DNA of 64,000 bases, from the NCBI RefSeq assembly GCF_019352895.1, contig NZ_JAAAFX010000009.1:1272672-1336671 (forward strand), written 5' to 3'. The notes below the pieces were generated by a model, which saw only the letters and a list, made by a program, of their open reading frames with translations, was not told where the DNA came from and made no database searches. Both the position numbers and the translations under genes were made by a program. This stretch comes from Variovorax boronicumulans (GTDB lineage Bacteria; Pseudomonadota; Gammaproteobacteria; Burkholderiales; Burkholderiaceae_C). Positions within the stretch are counted from its first letter, which is position 1. Every line of letters starts with the position of its first letter. This document shows positions 44,588 through 55,286 of the stretch, piece by piece.

Positions 44588-46702
44588 TCAGGCCAGGTCG
44601 CCGGCCCGGAGTTCGGCCACGGCCGCATCGAAATCCGCCTCCCCCTCGAGCCGCCGCATGGGCGGCAAGGCCGCCACCAGCCGGCGGCCATAGCCCATCA
44701 CGGCCAGCCGGGTGTCGCAGATGGCCAGCACGCCTCGGTCCGACTCGCGCCGGATCAGGCGCCCGGCGCCCTGCTTGAGCGCCACCGCCGCCTCGGGCAG
44801 CGAATAGTCACCGAAGGCATTGCGCCCCTGCGCTTCCAGGCGCTGCGAGCGCGCCTCCACCAGCGGATCGTTGGGCGGCGGAAAGGGCAGCTTGTCGATC
44901 ACCACCAGCTGCAGTGCATCGCCGGGCGCATCAAAGCCCTCCCAGAACGAGGCCGAGGCCACCAGCACGCAGCCGGCGCGGCCACCGCTCGCGCCCTCGC
45001 GGAAACGATCCATCAGCACGCGCTTGGGCAGTTCGCCCTGCACCAGCACCTCCGGCCGCCGATCGGGCGGCTCGCCCTCGAGCCGGCGGCGCATCTCGTC
45101 GCCGATGGTGCGCAGCGCGCGCAAGGTGGTGGTCAGCACCAGCGTGCGGCCACCCAGCGCCGCGGCACCGCGCGCGGCCAGCGCCGCCACGCGCGCGCCG
45201 TGCGCCGGATCGTTGGGCTTGGGGAAATCGCGCGGCACGTAGAGCGCGGCCTGCCGTGCGTAGTCGAAGGGGCTCTGGACCCGCAGCACCTCGGCATCGG
45301 TCAGGCCGCAGGGTTCGGTGAACCAGCGCAGCTGCGGGTCGTCGCCCAGCGTGGCCGAGGTGAAGACCCAGGCCCGCCCGCGGTCCTCGGCATCGTCCGA
45401 ATCCTTCTTCAACACGCGCTTGCGCACCGCCTCCGCGATGTCCAGCGGCGACTCGACCAGCCGCAGCTGCGCGCCCACGTCGACCCAGCGCACCGAGCCC
45501 AGCGCGCAGGGCTGCGCGAAGCGGTCGACCCGCGCGGCCAGCTGCTGGGCGCGCTCGTGCAGGCGCACGAAGTCCGGCGAGATCTCGCTCACGGTCGCCA
45601 GCCCTTCGGCGGCGTCCTCGAAAGCCTGCTGCAGTTCGTCGAGCGCGTCCTGCCACGGCGCCTGGGCGACTCCCTCGGGGGCCGGGCCGGCCCAGCGCAG
45701 CTTGGCGCCCGGCCATTGCTGGCCGACCGACATCCGCAGCTCGCGCGCACCACGCTCGACCGCCGCCACCAGCGAGGTCCAGTCGACCAGCCCCCGGGCA
45801 TGCTGCAAGCCGGCCGCGAGCACGTCGCGCGCGAAGTCGAGCGCCTGGCCGCTGCCCATCTGCACGCCGAGGAACTGCACGCCGGTCTCGTTGAGCTGGT
45901 GGGCCTCGTCGAAGACCACCACGCGCACCGAAGGCAGCAGCTCGGCCATGCCCGACTCGCGCACCGCGAGATCGGCGAAGAACAGGTGATGGTTGATGAC
46001 CACCACGTCGGCGGCCAGCGCCTCGCGCCGCGCCGCATTGACGTGGCAGGGCTTGAACTGCGGGCACTGGGCGCCCAGGCAGTTCTCGCGCGTCGAGGTG
46101 ATCAGCGGCAGCAGCGGCGAGCGTTCGTCCAGGCCCGGCAGCTCGGCCAGGTCGCCGGTGCGGGTGGCGGTGGCCCACTGCTCGATCTTGGCCAGCGTGC
46201 GCAGGCTGCCGCGCTCGGGCAGCGAAGCATCGTGGCGCGCCTGCCCCAACCGGTGCTGGCACAGGTAGCTGCCGCGTCCCTTGAGCAGGGCCATGCGCAC
46301 CGGCAGCTTCAGGGCATCGACCAGCCGCGGCAGATCGCGGCCGAAGAGCTGGTCCTGCAGTGTCTTGGTGGCGGTCGAGAGCAGCACGCGTTCGCCGCTG
46401 AGCAGCGCCGGCACCAGATAGGAGAAGGTCTTGCCGACGCCGGTGCCGGCCTCGACCACCAGCACGCCGCCTTCGTCGATGGTGCGTGCCACGGCCAGCG
46501 CCATCTGGGTCTGGCCGTGGCGTTCACGGAACTCGTCGGCCGCGTGCGAGAGCGCGCCGCCTTCCGCGAACACCTCGGCCACCATCTCGGACAGGCCACC
46601 CGCCGCGGCCCGCGGCCGATCGGCCGACGGCGCGCCGCCCATCAGCGCCGCATCGTCCTCATCGTCGTCCCAGGCCGACCCGGCACCGGTGTCGGATGCC
46701 AT
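44588..46702 (-). CDS. DinG/YoaA-type ATP-dependent DNA helicase
   Basis: An XPD-like superfamily 2 helicase of 704 residues. Walker A is EAGTGVGKTFSYL, the DEAH box is VVFDEAHQLN, and four Cys (in RGSYLCQHR and NCLGAQCPQFKPCHV) form the expected [4Fe-4S] site. Helicase motif VI is QGAGRLIRRESDRGV. Such helicases unwind R-loops or stalled forks. ATG 46702 overlaps by one base the stop codon of the upstream DUF465 gene, so the pair is coupled. The open frame upstream of it is not supported. Confidence 0.93.
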   Translation of the reverse strand: MASDTGAGSAWDDDEDDAALMGGAPSADRPRAAAGGLSEMVAEVFAEGGALSHAADEFRERHGQTQMALAVARTIDEGGVLVVEAGTGVGKTFSYLVPALLSGERVLLSTATKTLQDQLFGRDLPRLVDALKLPVRMALLKGRGSYLCQHRLGQARHDASLPERGSLRTLAKIEQWATATRTGDLAELPGLDERSPLLPLITSTRENCLGAQCPQFKPCHVNAARREALAADVVVINHHLFFADLAVRESGMAELLPSVRVVVFDEAHQLNETGVQFLGVQMGSGQALDFARDVLAAGLQHARGLVDWTSLVAAVERGARELRMSVGQQWPGAKLRWAGPAPEGVAQAPWQDALDELQQAFEDAAEGLATVSEISPDFVRLHERAQQLAARVDRFAQPCALGSVRWVDVGAQLRLVESPLDIAEAVRKRVLKKDSDDAEDRGRAWVFTSATLGDDPQLRWFTEPCGLTDAEVLRVQSPFDYARQAALYVPRDFPKPNDPAHGARVAALAARGAAALGGRTLVLTTTLRALRTIGDEMRRRLEGEPPDRRPEVLVQGELPKRVLMDRFREGASGGRAGCVLVASASFWEGFDAPGDALQLVVIDKLPFPPPNDPLVEARSQRLEAQGRNAFGDYSLPEAAVALKQGAGRLIRRESDRGVLAICDTRLAVMGYGRRLVAALPPMRRLEGEADFDAAVAELRAGDLA

Positions 46703-46932
46703 CAGGCCGGCTCTTTCGGGTCCGTCGCCCGCTCGAGGCGCGCGATCTGATCGCGCAGTGCCAGGCGGCGTTTCTTGAGGCGACGCAACAGCAGTTCGTC
46801 CTGCGGCATCAGGCCGTCCAGTCGATCGACGGTGGCGTCGAGATCGGCATGCTCCATGCGCAATGCGATCAGCTGGCGGGAAGGGGAATGAAGATTGGAG
46901 TCCAAGGAGCGCAATAAGTCGGACATCGGCAT
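46702..46932 (-). CDS. YdcH family (DUF465) small protein
   Basis: A 76-residue helical hairpin protein. The pattern LDATVDRLDGLMPQDELLLRRLKKRRLALRDQIARLE, seen across residues 31-67, is the DUF465 signature. Cytoplasmic. A second ATG (46926, MSDLLRSLD) may be the real start. It is followed by the DinG-type helicase with a TGATG stop/start overlap. Function unknown. Confidence 0.85.
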   Translation of the reverse strand: MPMSDLLRSLDSNLHSPSRQLIALRMEHADLDATVDRLDGLMPQDELLLRRLKKRRLALRDQIARLERATDPKEPA

Positions 46933-47042
46933 TGACCGATGCCTGGCGCAGTCGGCGACGGCGCAGCTTCACTCGATAATACGTCCTCGCATCGCCTCCG
47001 CGATGCCCGCCCTTCTCAGCGCGCCATTGGCGCATCAGCGCC

Positions 47043-47819
47043 ATGACACGAGGTTTCAGACTCTCCGCCGCGACCGCCCTGCACAAGGGCGACAGGCCCT
47101 ATCAGCAGGACCAGGTCGCCGTGCTCAGCCATCCTCGCGCCGTCGGTTGCGTGCTGGGCGTGATCGCCGACGGCATGGGCGGCCGCAGCGGTGGCCGCAA
47201 GGCCTCCGACCAGGTGCTCATGACCGCGCAGCAGCTGTTCGCCCGCTATCGCCCCGTGCACGACGACGCCTCGGCCCTGCTGCGCCAACTGCTCGAAGAA
47301 GCGCACACCGTCATCAAGCTCACGGCCCTGTCGAGTGAACAGGAGCCGCACAGCACGCTGGCCGCCTTCCTCGTGAACCCGAAGGGCGACTGCACCTGGA
47401 TTCATGCCGGCGATTCGCGCATCTACCATTTCCGCCACGGCCGGCTGGTTCGGCGCACCCGCGACCATTCCTACGTCCAGACGCTGATCGATCGCGGCGA
47501 GATCACCGAAGCGCAGGCCAATGCGCACCCGCAGGCCAACATCCTGCTCGGCTGCCTCGGGATGACCACCACACCGCCGCCAGTGGAACTCCACTTCATT
47601 CCCCAGCTGGAACCCGGCGACCTGCTGCTGGCCTGCAGCGACGGCCTGTGGCACTACTTCGACAACGAGGAGATGGGCGCGGTGCTGGCCGAACAGCCGC
47701 CGCGCGCCGCCGTCGAGCTGCTGGTGGACGAAGTGCGGCGCCGCGCACGCGGCGGCGGCGACAACATCTCGCTGGCGGTTCTCAAGGTCGAAGCGCTGCC
47801 CGACGACACGGCACACTAG
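47043..47819 (+). CDS. PP2C-family serine/threonine phosphatase
   Basis: A 258-residue Mn/Mg-dependent phosphatase. Metal-binding motifs are GVIADGMGGRSGG, IHAGDSRIYHFRHGRL, LLLACSDGLWHY and GGGDNISLAVLKVE. It is a stand-alone catalytic domain without membrane segment. No partner kinase is visible. Its TAG stop overlaps the stop of the convergent DUF3592 gene through the shared CTAG (47816-47819). Confidence 0.93.
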   Translation: MTRGFRLSAATALHKGDRPYQQDQVAVLSHPRAVGCVLGVIADGMGGRSGGRKASDQVLMTAQQLFARYRPVHDDASALLRQLLEEAHTVIKLTALSSEQEPHSTLAAFLVNPKGDCTWIHAGDSRIYHFRHGRLVRRTRDHSYVQTLIDRGEITEAQANAHPQANILLGCLGMTTTPPPVELHFIPQLEPGDLLLACSDGLWHYFDNEEMGAVLAEQPPRAAVELLVDEVRRRARGGGDNISLAVLKVEALPDDTAH

Positions 47820-48367
47820 GCGCCGCGTCGAAAGACGACCGTCGCCGTCTTCATGCGCCAGGCCAGCCGCGTGACGAACAGACCGATCGCCATCGGGAAC
47901 AGCCCGAAGACGCCCAACGCCAGCACGATGCCCCAGGTGTTCTGGAAGTCGGCCACCCGCGCCTGCGCGGGATCGGCCGGGTCGTAGCGCACGGACACCG
48001 TATCACCCGAAGCCCTGCCGGGTGCGCTGCCACCCAGGCCCTTGAGGCTGCGCTTCTGGCCGTCGGCCGCGATGTACTCGACCACCGGCGCGCGCGTCTC
48101 CGTGGTGCGGCCGCCGAGAGGGGTGCTGCGCTCGATCACGTAGCGCTGCAGACGGCCTTCCACGCCGATCGTGCCCGCCAGGGAATGGTAGCGATCCCAG
48201 CCCACCACGGCCGCGCCGATCAAGGCCGTACCGCCGATCAGCAGGGCAGGCAGGCCGACGCCCCAGAGGAACCTGCGGCGAGAGAACAGGAAGGCGCCTA
48301 GCGCCAGCCCGGCGAACAGCGCGTACTTGAACGCGGTCAACGCGCAACGTACGAGCTCGTCATCCAT
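47816..48367 (-). CDS. DUF3592 membrane protein
   Basis: A 183-residue protein with membrane segments near residues 12-29, 32-53 and 137-167, and a periplasmic domain containing SLAGTIGVEGRLQRYVIERS and TVSVRYDPADPAQARVADF, the DUF3592 hallmark. Function unknown. It ends in convergent overlap with the phosphatase gene and is preceded by the Trp-rich protein gene 15 bases upstream, probably one unit. Confidence 0.82.
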   Translation of the reverse strand: MDDELVRCALTAFKYALFAGLALGAFLFSRRRFLWGVGLPALLIGGTALIGAAVVGWDRYHSLAGTIGVEGRLQRYVIERSTPLGGRTTETRAPVVEYIAADGQKRSLKGLGGSAPGRASGDTVSVRYDPADPAQARVADFQNTWGIVLALGVFGLFPMAIGLFVTRLAWRMKTATVVFRRGA

Positions 48368-48382
48368 GGGGGCAGGACCCGT

Positions 48383-48637
48383 TCAACGCCGCGTGCGCTG
48401 GCCGTCGCGGGTCGGCAGGCCCATGTTGGCGCGCTGGCGATCGATGCGCACCTGCTTGCGCCGGGCCTCGCGCTCCATCACCTTGCGCTTGGTGTAGCCC
48501 GACGAATCGGCCCAGGCCCACCACGCCAGCGCCAGCGCGAAGGGCGACAGCACGATCCACCAGCTCCAGCCGCCCACCGCGCCGACCTCGAAGTACTTGA
48601 GGCCCACGCCCAACAGACCCAACAACAAAAACCACAT
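48383..48637 (-). CDS. TIGR04438 family Trp-rich protein
   Basis: An 84-residue protein. MWFLLLGLLGVGLKYFEVG opens the first membrane segment and GGWSWWIVLSPFALALAWWAWAD the second, followed by a strongly basic tail (RREARRKQV-like). This Trp-rich N-terminal pattern is restricted, as far as I recall, to Burkholderiales. Function unknown. Confidence 0.85.
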   Translation of the reverse strand: MWFLLLGLLGVGLKYFEVGAVGGWSWWIVLSPFALALAWWAWADSSGYTKRKVMEREARRKQVRIDRQRANMGLPTRDGQRTRR

Positions 48638-48693
48638 CGCGAATCCCTTCGGGGTTTGCAGGCAACGCGGACCGGGGCCTCGGCATGGCTACC

Positions 48694-48699
48694 TACAAT
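48694..48699 (+). promoter_or_regulatory. Candidate -10 element of the cytochrome c gene
   Basis: TACAAT about 45 bases before the cytochrome c ATG, with GC-rich surroundings. No clear -35 box. Confidence 0.35.
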
Positions 48700-48742
48700 C
48701 GCGTTGCATCGAATGTAACCCAGCCCTTACGAAGAACATCCC

Positions 48743-49048
48743 ATGAAAAAAGTCCTGTCGGTCGCCCTCCTGGGCTTCGGCCTGGCGGCGCCGGCCTTCG
48801 CCGATCTGGCGCTGGCCACCTCGAAGAACTGCATGAGCTGCCATGCCGTGGAACGCAAGGTGCTCGGCCCCTCGTTCAAGGACGTGGCCGCGAAGTACAA
48901 GGACGACAAGGGCGCGGTCGACACCCTGGCCAACAAGATCCGCAAGGGCGGTTCGGGCGTCTGGGGACCGGTGCCGATGCCGGCCAACAACCAGGTCAGC
49001 GAAGCCGATGCCAAGAAGCTGGCGGGCTGGATCCTCTCGACCAAGTAG
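48743..49048 (+). CDS. Periplasmic class I cytochrome c (c551/c8 type)
   Basis: A 101-residue monoheme cytochrome. MKKVLSVALLGFGLAAPAFA is a signal peptide, leaving about 81 mature residues. The heme motif is CMSCH and the axial Met is in GVWGPVPMPAN, the usual c551 pattern. It carries electrons in the periplasm to a terminal oxidase or reductase; no oxidase gene is near. The gene stands alone with its own promoter region. Confidence 0.94.
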   Translation: MKKVLSVALLGFGLAAPAFADLALATSKNCMSCHAVERKVLGPSFKDVAAKYKDDKGAVDTLANKIRKGGSGVWGPVPMPANNQVSEADAKKLAGWILSTK

Positions 49049-49054
49049 GCGCGT

Positions 49055-49549
49055 TCAGAAGCGCGGCTCGGCCCCGCCCGAACGGCGCTCGAGCCGGTCT
49101 TCGAGCTGGCCCATGTGCGCCGCCATGGTGTTGTCGGTCTGGTCACCACGCTGGCGCAGCGAAGCCTCCAGCTGCTCGACGCGCGCCAGCAGCGCCGCGT
49201 GGCGTTCGGCGTTGCGGCTCATGTGGGTGTTCTCCTGGGCTTCGAGGAAGTTGCGCAACTCGGTGAAGCGAGAGGCCTCGGCCTTGTCGGCCAGGTCGCG
49301 CTGGGTCTGCATCTCGCGCGTGTGGCGGCGCGTCTCGAGCAACACCGAACTCTGCAGGTAGACCACGTAGGCCACGAAGAGGATGCCCAGCAGCACCGTG
49401 AGGCCCAGCATGATCAGCCCCAGCGGCGCCGTGACCTGCATGAAGCCCAGCGACATCAGCACGGGGCTGGCCACCCAGCCCCAGTTGAGCGCGGCCAAGG
49501 CTGCGATCACCAGCACCACCAGCAACAAAACGCCTGTTCTCAGACCCAT
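49055..49549 (-). CDS. LapA-like two-pass membrane protein with coiled-coil tail
   Basis: A 164-residue protein with membrane segments at about residues 5-30 and 41-65 and a long charged helical tail (QSSVLLETRRHTREMQTQRD onward) that probably forms a coiled coil. The layout resembles the LapA/DUF1049 type, but similarity is only at the level of topology. It lies between the convergent cytochrome gene and acs. Function unknown. Confidence 0.7.
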   Translation of the reverse strand: MGLRTGVLLLVVLVIAALAALNWGWVASPVLMSLGFMQVTAPLGLIMLGLTVLLGILFVAYVVYLQSSVLLETRRHTREMQTQRDLADKAEASRFTELRNFLEAQENTHMSRNAERHAALLARVEQLEASLRQRGDQTDNTMAAHMGQLEDRLERRSGGAEPRF

Positions 49550-49647
49550 GCGGTCCTCCCTTTCGCCAAAGACAATGAAGACCGGGTTTTAACGCATGGG
49601 CCCCAAGGCCCTTGTGGGACAGCGGCGCGAGGGCCGCCGCCGCGCGC

Positions 49648-51654
<2,007 letters not shown>

Positions 51655-51775
51655 TGTTGTCTCCTGCCGGGGGGATGGAATGCGGCCGTAATGTCGGGGT
51701 TGCCACTTACGGACGACTGACGAAGACATGGTAGCGCCCCGGTAAGGGCTTCTCCGCGACGTCATGGCGCCACCC

Positions 51776-51781
51776 CTAGAA
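51776..51781 (+). promoter_or_regulatory. Candidate -10 element of the YqhA-family gene
   Basis: TAGAAT lies 30 bases before the ATG at 51811 in the acs/yqhA divergent gap. No clear -35 box. Confidence 0.35.
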
Positions 51782-51810
51782 TCGCGCGTCCTCCGCTTCC
51801 CCCTTTCGCG

Positions 51811-52446
51811 ATGTCCGCACCCGACCGTATCGATCCCCTGAACCCACCCGTCGCGCGCCGCTCCCCGCTGCGCCCGCTGCCCAAGCTGATCTTCGCGAGC
51901 CGCTGGCTGCAGCTGCCGCTGTACCTGGGCCTGATCATCGCGCAGGCGGTGTACGTGGTGCACTTCCTGGTCGAGCTGCTGCATCTGGTGGAGGCAGCCT
52001 TCGGCAGCCAGACCGCGCTGCAGGCGCTGATCAACAGCATCGGCTACAAGACCAGCGCGCCGGTCACCTCGCTCAACGAGACGGTGATCATGCTGGTGGT
52101 GCTGGCGCTGATCGACGTGGTGATGATCTCCAACCTGCTGATCATGGTGATCGTGGGCGGCTACGAGACCTTCGTGAGCCGCATGGAACTCGAAGGCCAT
52201 CGCGACCAGCCCGAGTGGCTGAGCCATGTGAACGCCTCGGTGCTCAAGGTCAAGCTGGCCACGGCCATCATCGGCATCAGCTCGATCCACCTGCTCAAGA
52301 CCTTCATCAACGCGGACAACTACACCGACCGCGTGCTGATCGCGCAGACCGTGATCCACATCACCTTCCTGCTGTCGGCCATCGCCATCGCCTACACCGA
52401 CAAGCTCATGACGGGCAACGCGGCCCACGAAGACCTGTCGCACTGA
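51811..52446 (+). CDS. TIGR00645 (YqhA) family inner-membrane protein
   Basis: A 211-residue protein with four membrane segments. PKLIFASRWLQLPLYLGLIIAQ, LNETVIMLVVLALIDVVMISNLLIMVIVGGYETFVS and WLSHVNASVLKVKLATAIIGISSIHLLKTF are the strongly conserved blocks of the YqhA family, here seen in order. Function unknown. Confidence 0.92.
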   Translation: MSAPDRIDPLNPPVARRSPLRPLPKLIFASRWLQLPLYLGLIIAQAVYVVHFLVELLHLVEAAFGSQTALQALINSIGYKTSAPVTSLNETVIMLVVLALIDVVMISNLLIMVIVGGYETFVSRMELEGHRDQPEWLSHVNASVLKVKLATAIIGISSIHLLKTFINADNYTDRVLIAQTVIHITFLLSAIAIAYTDKLMTGNAAHEDLSH

Positions 52447-52462
52447 GCCTGGCGCGCGCGCC

Positions 52463-53380
52463 CTACCCGGCCGGCAGCCGGTCCCAGGCCGGCGGCTCGG
52501 TGAAGCGCTCGGCCAGGAAGTCCAGCATGCTGCGCAGCGTGGCCGGCATGTGCTTGCGGGAGGCATACACCGCGTGCATGCCGATCGCCTGCGGCTCATG
52601 CGCGGGGAACAGCGGCACCAGCGCGCCCGACTGCAGCTGCGCCGGCGTGAGGTAGGTCGGCAGCATCGCGATGCCCGCGCCGGCGCGCGCCAGCTGCATC
52701 AGGCTCACCGCATCGTTGGCCGACACGTTGCCGCCCACCGCCACCGAGACGGGCGTGCCGTCGTCCTTGCGCGTGAAGTTCCAGAGGCTGCGGCTGAAGT
52801 AGGAATGCGTGAGGCAGTTGCGTTCGGCCAATTCCTCCACCTGCTGCGGCCGGCCATGCGCTTCCAGGTACGCCGGTGAGGCGCAGACCACCGAGCGGCA
52901 CACGGTGAGCCGGCGCGCGATCAGGCTGGGATCGATCTCGGCCGCGGTGCGGATCGCGAGGTCGATGCGCTCGTCGACCAGGTTGACGGTGCGGTCCAGC
53001 AGCACCAGGTCGACCGTCACACCGGGATAGCGCCGCACATAGTCCGCGATCGCGTCGGCCAGCTGCGCCTGCGCGAAGGAGGTGCCGGCGGTGATGCGCA
53101 ACTGGCCGCGCGGTGCCTCGGCCGGATTGCGCACGGCGGCCTGCATGTCGCCCGCGAGCTCCAGCACCTGGCGGCAGCGCGGCAGCAGTTCCTCGCCCGC
53201 GGCCGTGAGGCTCAGCCGGCGCGTCGTGCGGTGCAGCAGCCGCGCGCCGGTCCACTGTTCGAGCTCGGCCACGTAGCGCGTGACGACGGGGCGCGACATG
53301 TCGAGCTTGTCGGCCGCGGCCGAAAGGCTGCCGGCGTCCACCACGTGCACGAACACCCGCATCGCATTCAATCGGTCCAT
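52463..53380 (-). CDS. LysR-family transcriptional regulator
   Basis: A 305-residue regulator of the CrgA-like branch. The helix-turn-helix region is VHVVDAGSLSAAADKLDMSR to LEQWTGARLLHRTTR. The ATG at 53380 (MDRLNAMRVFVHVVDAGSLS) is the standard family start; an upstream ATG at 53404 is less likely. It is divergent from the NAD(P)-binding protein gene at 53485 and probably regulates it. Confidence 0.9.
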   Translation of the reverse strand: MDRLNAMRVFVHVVDAGSLSAAADKLDMSRPVVTRYVAELEQWTGARLLHRTTRRLSLTAAGEELLPRCRQVLELAGDMQAAVRNPAEAPRGQLRITAGTSFAQAQLADAIADYVRRYPGVTVDLVLLDRTVNLVDERIDLAIRTAAEIDPSLIARRLTVCRSVVCASPAYLEAHGRPQQVEELAERNCLTHSYFSRSLWNFTRKDDGTPVSVAVGGNVSANDAVSLMQLARAGAGIAMLPTYLTPAQLQSGALVPLFPAHEPQAIGMHAVYASRKHMPATLRSMLDFLAERFTEPPAWDRLPAG

Positions 53381-53423
53381 TCGAACGATTCTAGGAATAA
53401 ACAAGCGCGAATTTCGAGGTATT

Positions 53424-53433
53424 TCTTTCGAAA
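53424..53433. promoter_or_regulatory. Palindrome in the LysR/oxidoreductase divergent gap
   Basis: CTTTCGAAAG is a perfect 10-base palindrome inside an AT-rich stretch between the two divergent genes, extended imperfectly by flanking TTT and AGAAA. It is a reasonable candidate for the LysR regulator's binding site. Confidence 0.45.
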
Positions 53434-53484
53434 GCAGAAACCTAAGATGCCATGCATCCCATCCACTTTCTCCTGGAGATTCCC

Positions 53485-54102
53485 ATGAGCCACATCGCCA
53501 TCATCGGCGCCACCGGACGCGCCGGCGGCCGACTTCTCGAGGAAGCGCTGCGCCGCGGCCACACCGTGACCGCCATCGCGCGCCATGCCAGCGCCAAGCT
53601 GGCCGGCCGCGCCAACGTCAAGGCCGTCGACCTCGACGTGCTCGACGGCGCCGCGCTCGAGAAGGCCCTGGCCGGCCACGACGCGGTGTTCAGCGCCGCG
53701 CATTTCGCGACCGTGCCGCCGGCCGCCATCATCGAGCCCGCGAAGCGCGCGGGCGTGAAGCGCCTGCTGGTGGTCGGCGGTGCGGGCAGCCTGTTCGCGG
53801 CGCCCGGCCTGAAGGTGATCGACACCCCGAACTTCCCCGAGGCCTACAAGGCCGAAGCCTCGGCCGGCGGCGTGTTCCTGGACGCGCTGCGCAACGAGAA
53901 GGCGCTGGACTGGACCTTCCTCTCGCCCTCGGCCGAATTCGTCGAAGGCGAGCGCACCGGCAAATTCCGCCTGGGCCAGGACGAACTGCTGTTGAGCGCT
54001 GCAGGCCGCAGCTGGATCAGCTTTGAGGACTACGCGATCGCGTTCATCGACGAACTGGAAAAGCCCGCGCATTCGCGCCAGCGCTACACGATCGGCTATT
54101 GA
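53485..54102 (+). CDS. NAD(P)-dependent oxidoreductase (NmrA/SDR-like)
   Basis: A 205-residue atypical short-chain dehydrogenase. The cofactor motif is IAIIGATGRAGGRLLEEALRRGH (GxTGxxG). LVVGGAGSLFAAPG and WTFLSPSAEFVEGERTGKFR resemble the YwnB/flavin-reductase branch. A CTCCTGGAG site lies before the ATG. Controlled, by inference, by the divergent LysR regulator. Confidence 0.87.
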   Translation: MSHIAIIGATGRAGGRLLEEALRRGHTVTAIARHASAKLAGRANVKAVDLDVLDGAALEKALAGHDAVFSAAHFATVPPAAIIEPAKRAGVKRLLVVGGAGSLFAAPGLKVIDTPNFPEAYKAEASAGGVFLDALRNEKALDWTFLSPSAEFVEGERTGKFRLGQDELLLSAAGRSWISFEDYAIAFIDELEKPAHSRQRYTIGY

Positions 54103-54107
54103 ACGAC

Positions 54108-54132
54108 AAGGACCCGCGAGGGTCCTTTTTTT
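54108..54132 (+). terminator. Rho-independent terminator after the oxidoreductase gene
   Basis: A perfect 8-bp stem AAGGACCC/GGGTCCTT with loop GCGA is followed by a run of T. It ends at the stop codon of the convergent glycosidase gene. Confidence 0.9.
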
Positions 54133-55286
54133 CATGGGCGGGTGGCATCCACGGCCGGTCGAACACCCGGACCGGCCCTGAGGGCCCGCACCCGCTGCGC
54201 GGCCTGCAGGACCTGTTCTTCGCTGAGCTCGCCACGCGCGATGGCTCGGCGCACCCAGCCCACTGCACGTTGCGGCATCAGGGGGTCGTAGCGGAAGAGG
54301 TTCTTGACCATGAGCAGGTCGCTGCCGGCGGCCAGCGCCTGCACCACCGCCTGCCTGCGGCCCATGATGCGGCTGATGGCTCCCATGTCCAGATCGTCGG
54401 TCACGACGACACCGCGGTAACCCAGCCGCTCGCGCAGCAGGCCGGTGACGAGGGCTGGCGACAGCGTGGCGGGACATCCATCCGGCGCCATGGAATCGAG
54501 TCGCAGATGGCCCGTCATCATCAAAGGCGGCGGGTGCGGCGACGCCACGGCGCGCGCGAAGGGTTCCAGTTCGGCCTCGGTCCAGGTGGCCGAGATATCC
54601 GCCACGCCGTCGTGGCTGTCGCTCACCGCCCGGCCATGACCGGGAAAGTGCTTGGCGGCACACAGGATGCCGGCGCTCGCAAAGCCGTCCACGAAGGCCT
54701 GCGCATAGCGCGCGATACATTCCGGGTCGGTGCCGTAGGCGCGTCCGAAAACGCCGATGGCCGGATTGCCGGGCTCGTCCACATCCAGCACGGGACCCAG
54801 GTTGAGGTTGAAGCCCAGCGTCGCGAGTTCGCGCCCCGCCTGGGCATAGAGTTCGCACGCCTCGTCCGGGGACAGGCCTGCGGCCACCTCGCGCGCCGAG
54901 GGCACGCGGGTGAAACCATGCGCTTCGGTCAGGCGCTGCACGACGCCGCCCTCGTGGTCGATGGCCAGCAGCGGCGTGCCCGCGCCGCCGCCAAAGAGCT
55001 GCAGCAGGCCCTTCAGCTGCGCGATGCTGCCGACGTTCTGGTGGACGAAGAAGACCGCGCCGACCTGCCCGCGCCGCACCTGTCGCGCCAGCAGCCGCGC
55101 CGACGGCGAGGCGCTGCTGGCGCCGTGGAAGCCGACCAGCAGCAGTTCCGATACGGCCGCGGCCAAAGGATCGCGTGCCCTGAACCAGCCGAACCACGCC
55201 ACCGGGTAGTAAGCCATCCCGATGGCCATGCCCAGGCCCCCACGAGCGATGCGGGCCAGCCGCTTCACGGCGCGCGGCAGCTTCAC
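54132..55286 (-). CDS. Family 3 glycoside hydrolase, NagZ-like beta-N-acetylhexosaminidase
   Basis: A 384-residue GH3 enzyme. AIDHEGGVVQRL (108-119), LGPVLDVDEPGNPAIGVFGR (163-182), KHFPGHG (212-218) with SDSH (222-225), and the nucleophile Asp in VVVTDDLDMGAI (about 297) are all NagZ hallmarks, including the Asp-His acid/base pair of N-acetylhexosaminidases. NagZ removes GlcNAc from muropeptides in the cytoplasm. This protein has about 45 extra N-terminal residues with a hydrophobic stretch (GGLGMAIGMAYYPVAWFGWF) after a basic start, which may anchor it in the membrane. Its GTG start overlaps the stop of the MurC-NRPS gene as GTGA, so the two are translationally coupled. The housekeeping nagZ is probably elsewhere. 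Confidence 0.88.
   Translation of the reverse strand: MKLPRAVKRLARIARGGLGMAIGMAYYPVAWFGWFRARDPLAAAVSELLLVGFHGASSASPSARLLARQVRRGQVGAVFFVHQNVGSIAQLKGLLQLFGGGAGTPLLAIDHEGGVVQRLTEAHGFTRVPSAREVAAGLSPDEACELYAQAGRELATLGFNLNLGPVLDVDEPGNPAIGVFGRAYGTDPECIARYAQAFVDGFASAGILCAAKHFPGHGRAVSDSHDGVADISATWTEAELEPFARAVASPHPPPLMMTGHLRLDSMAPDGCPATLSPALVTGLLRERLGYRGVVVTDDLDMGAISRIMGRRQAVVQALAAGSDLLMVKNLFRYDPLMPQRAVGWVRRAIARGELSEEQVLQAAQRVRALRAGPGVRPAVDATRP

Noticed and set aside
49596..49620. GGGCC/GGCCC repeat between acs and the LapA-like gene
   Set aside because: Only five pairs and no T-run; likely chance in GC-rich sequence.
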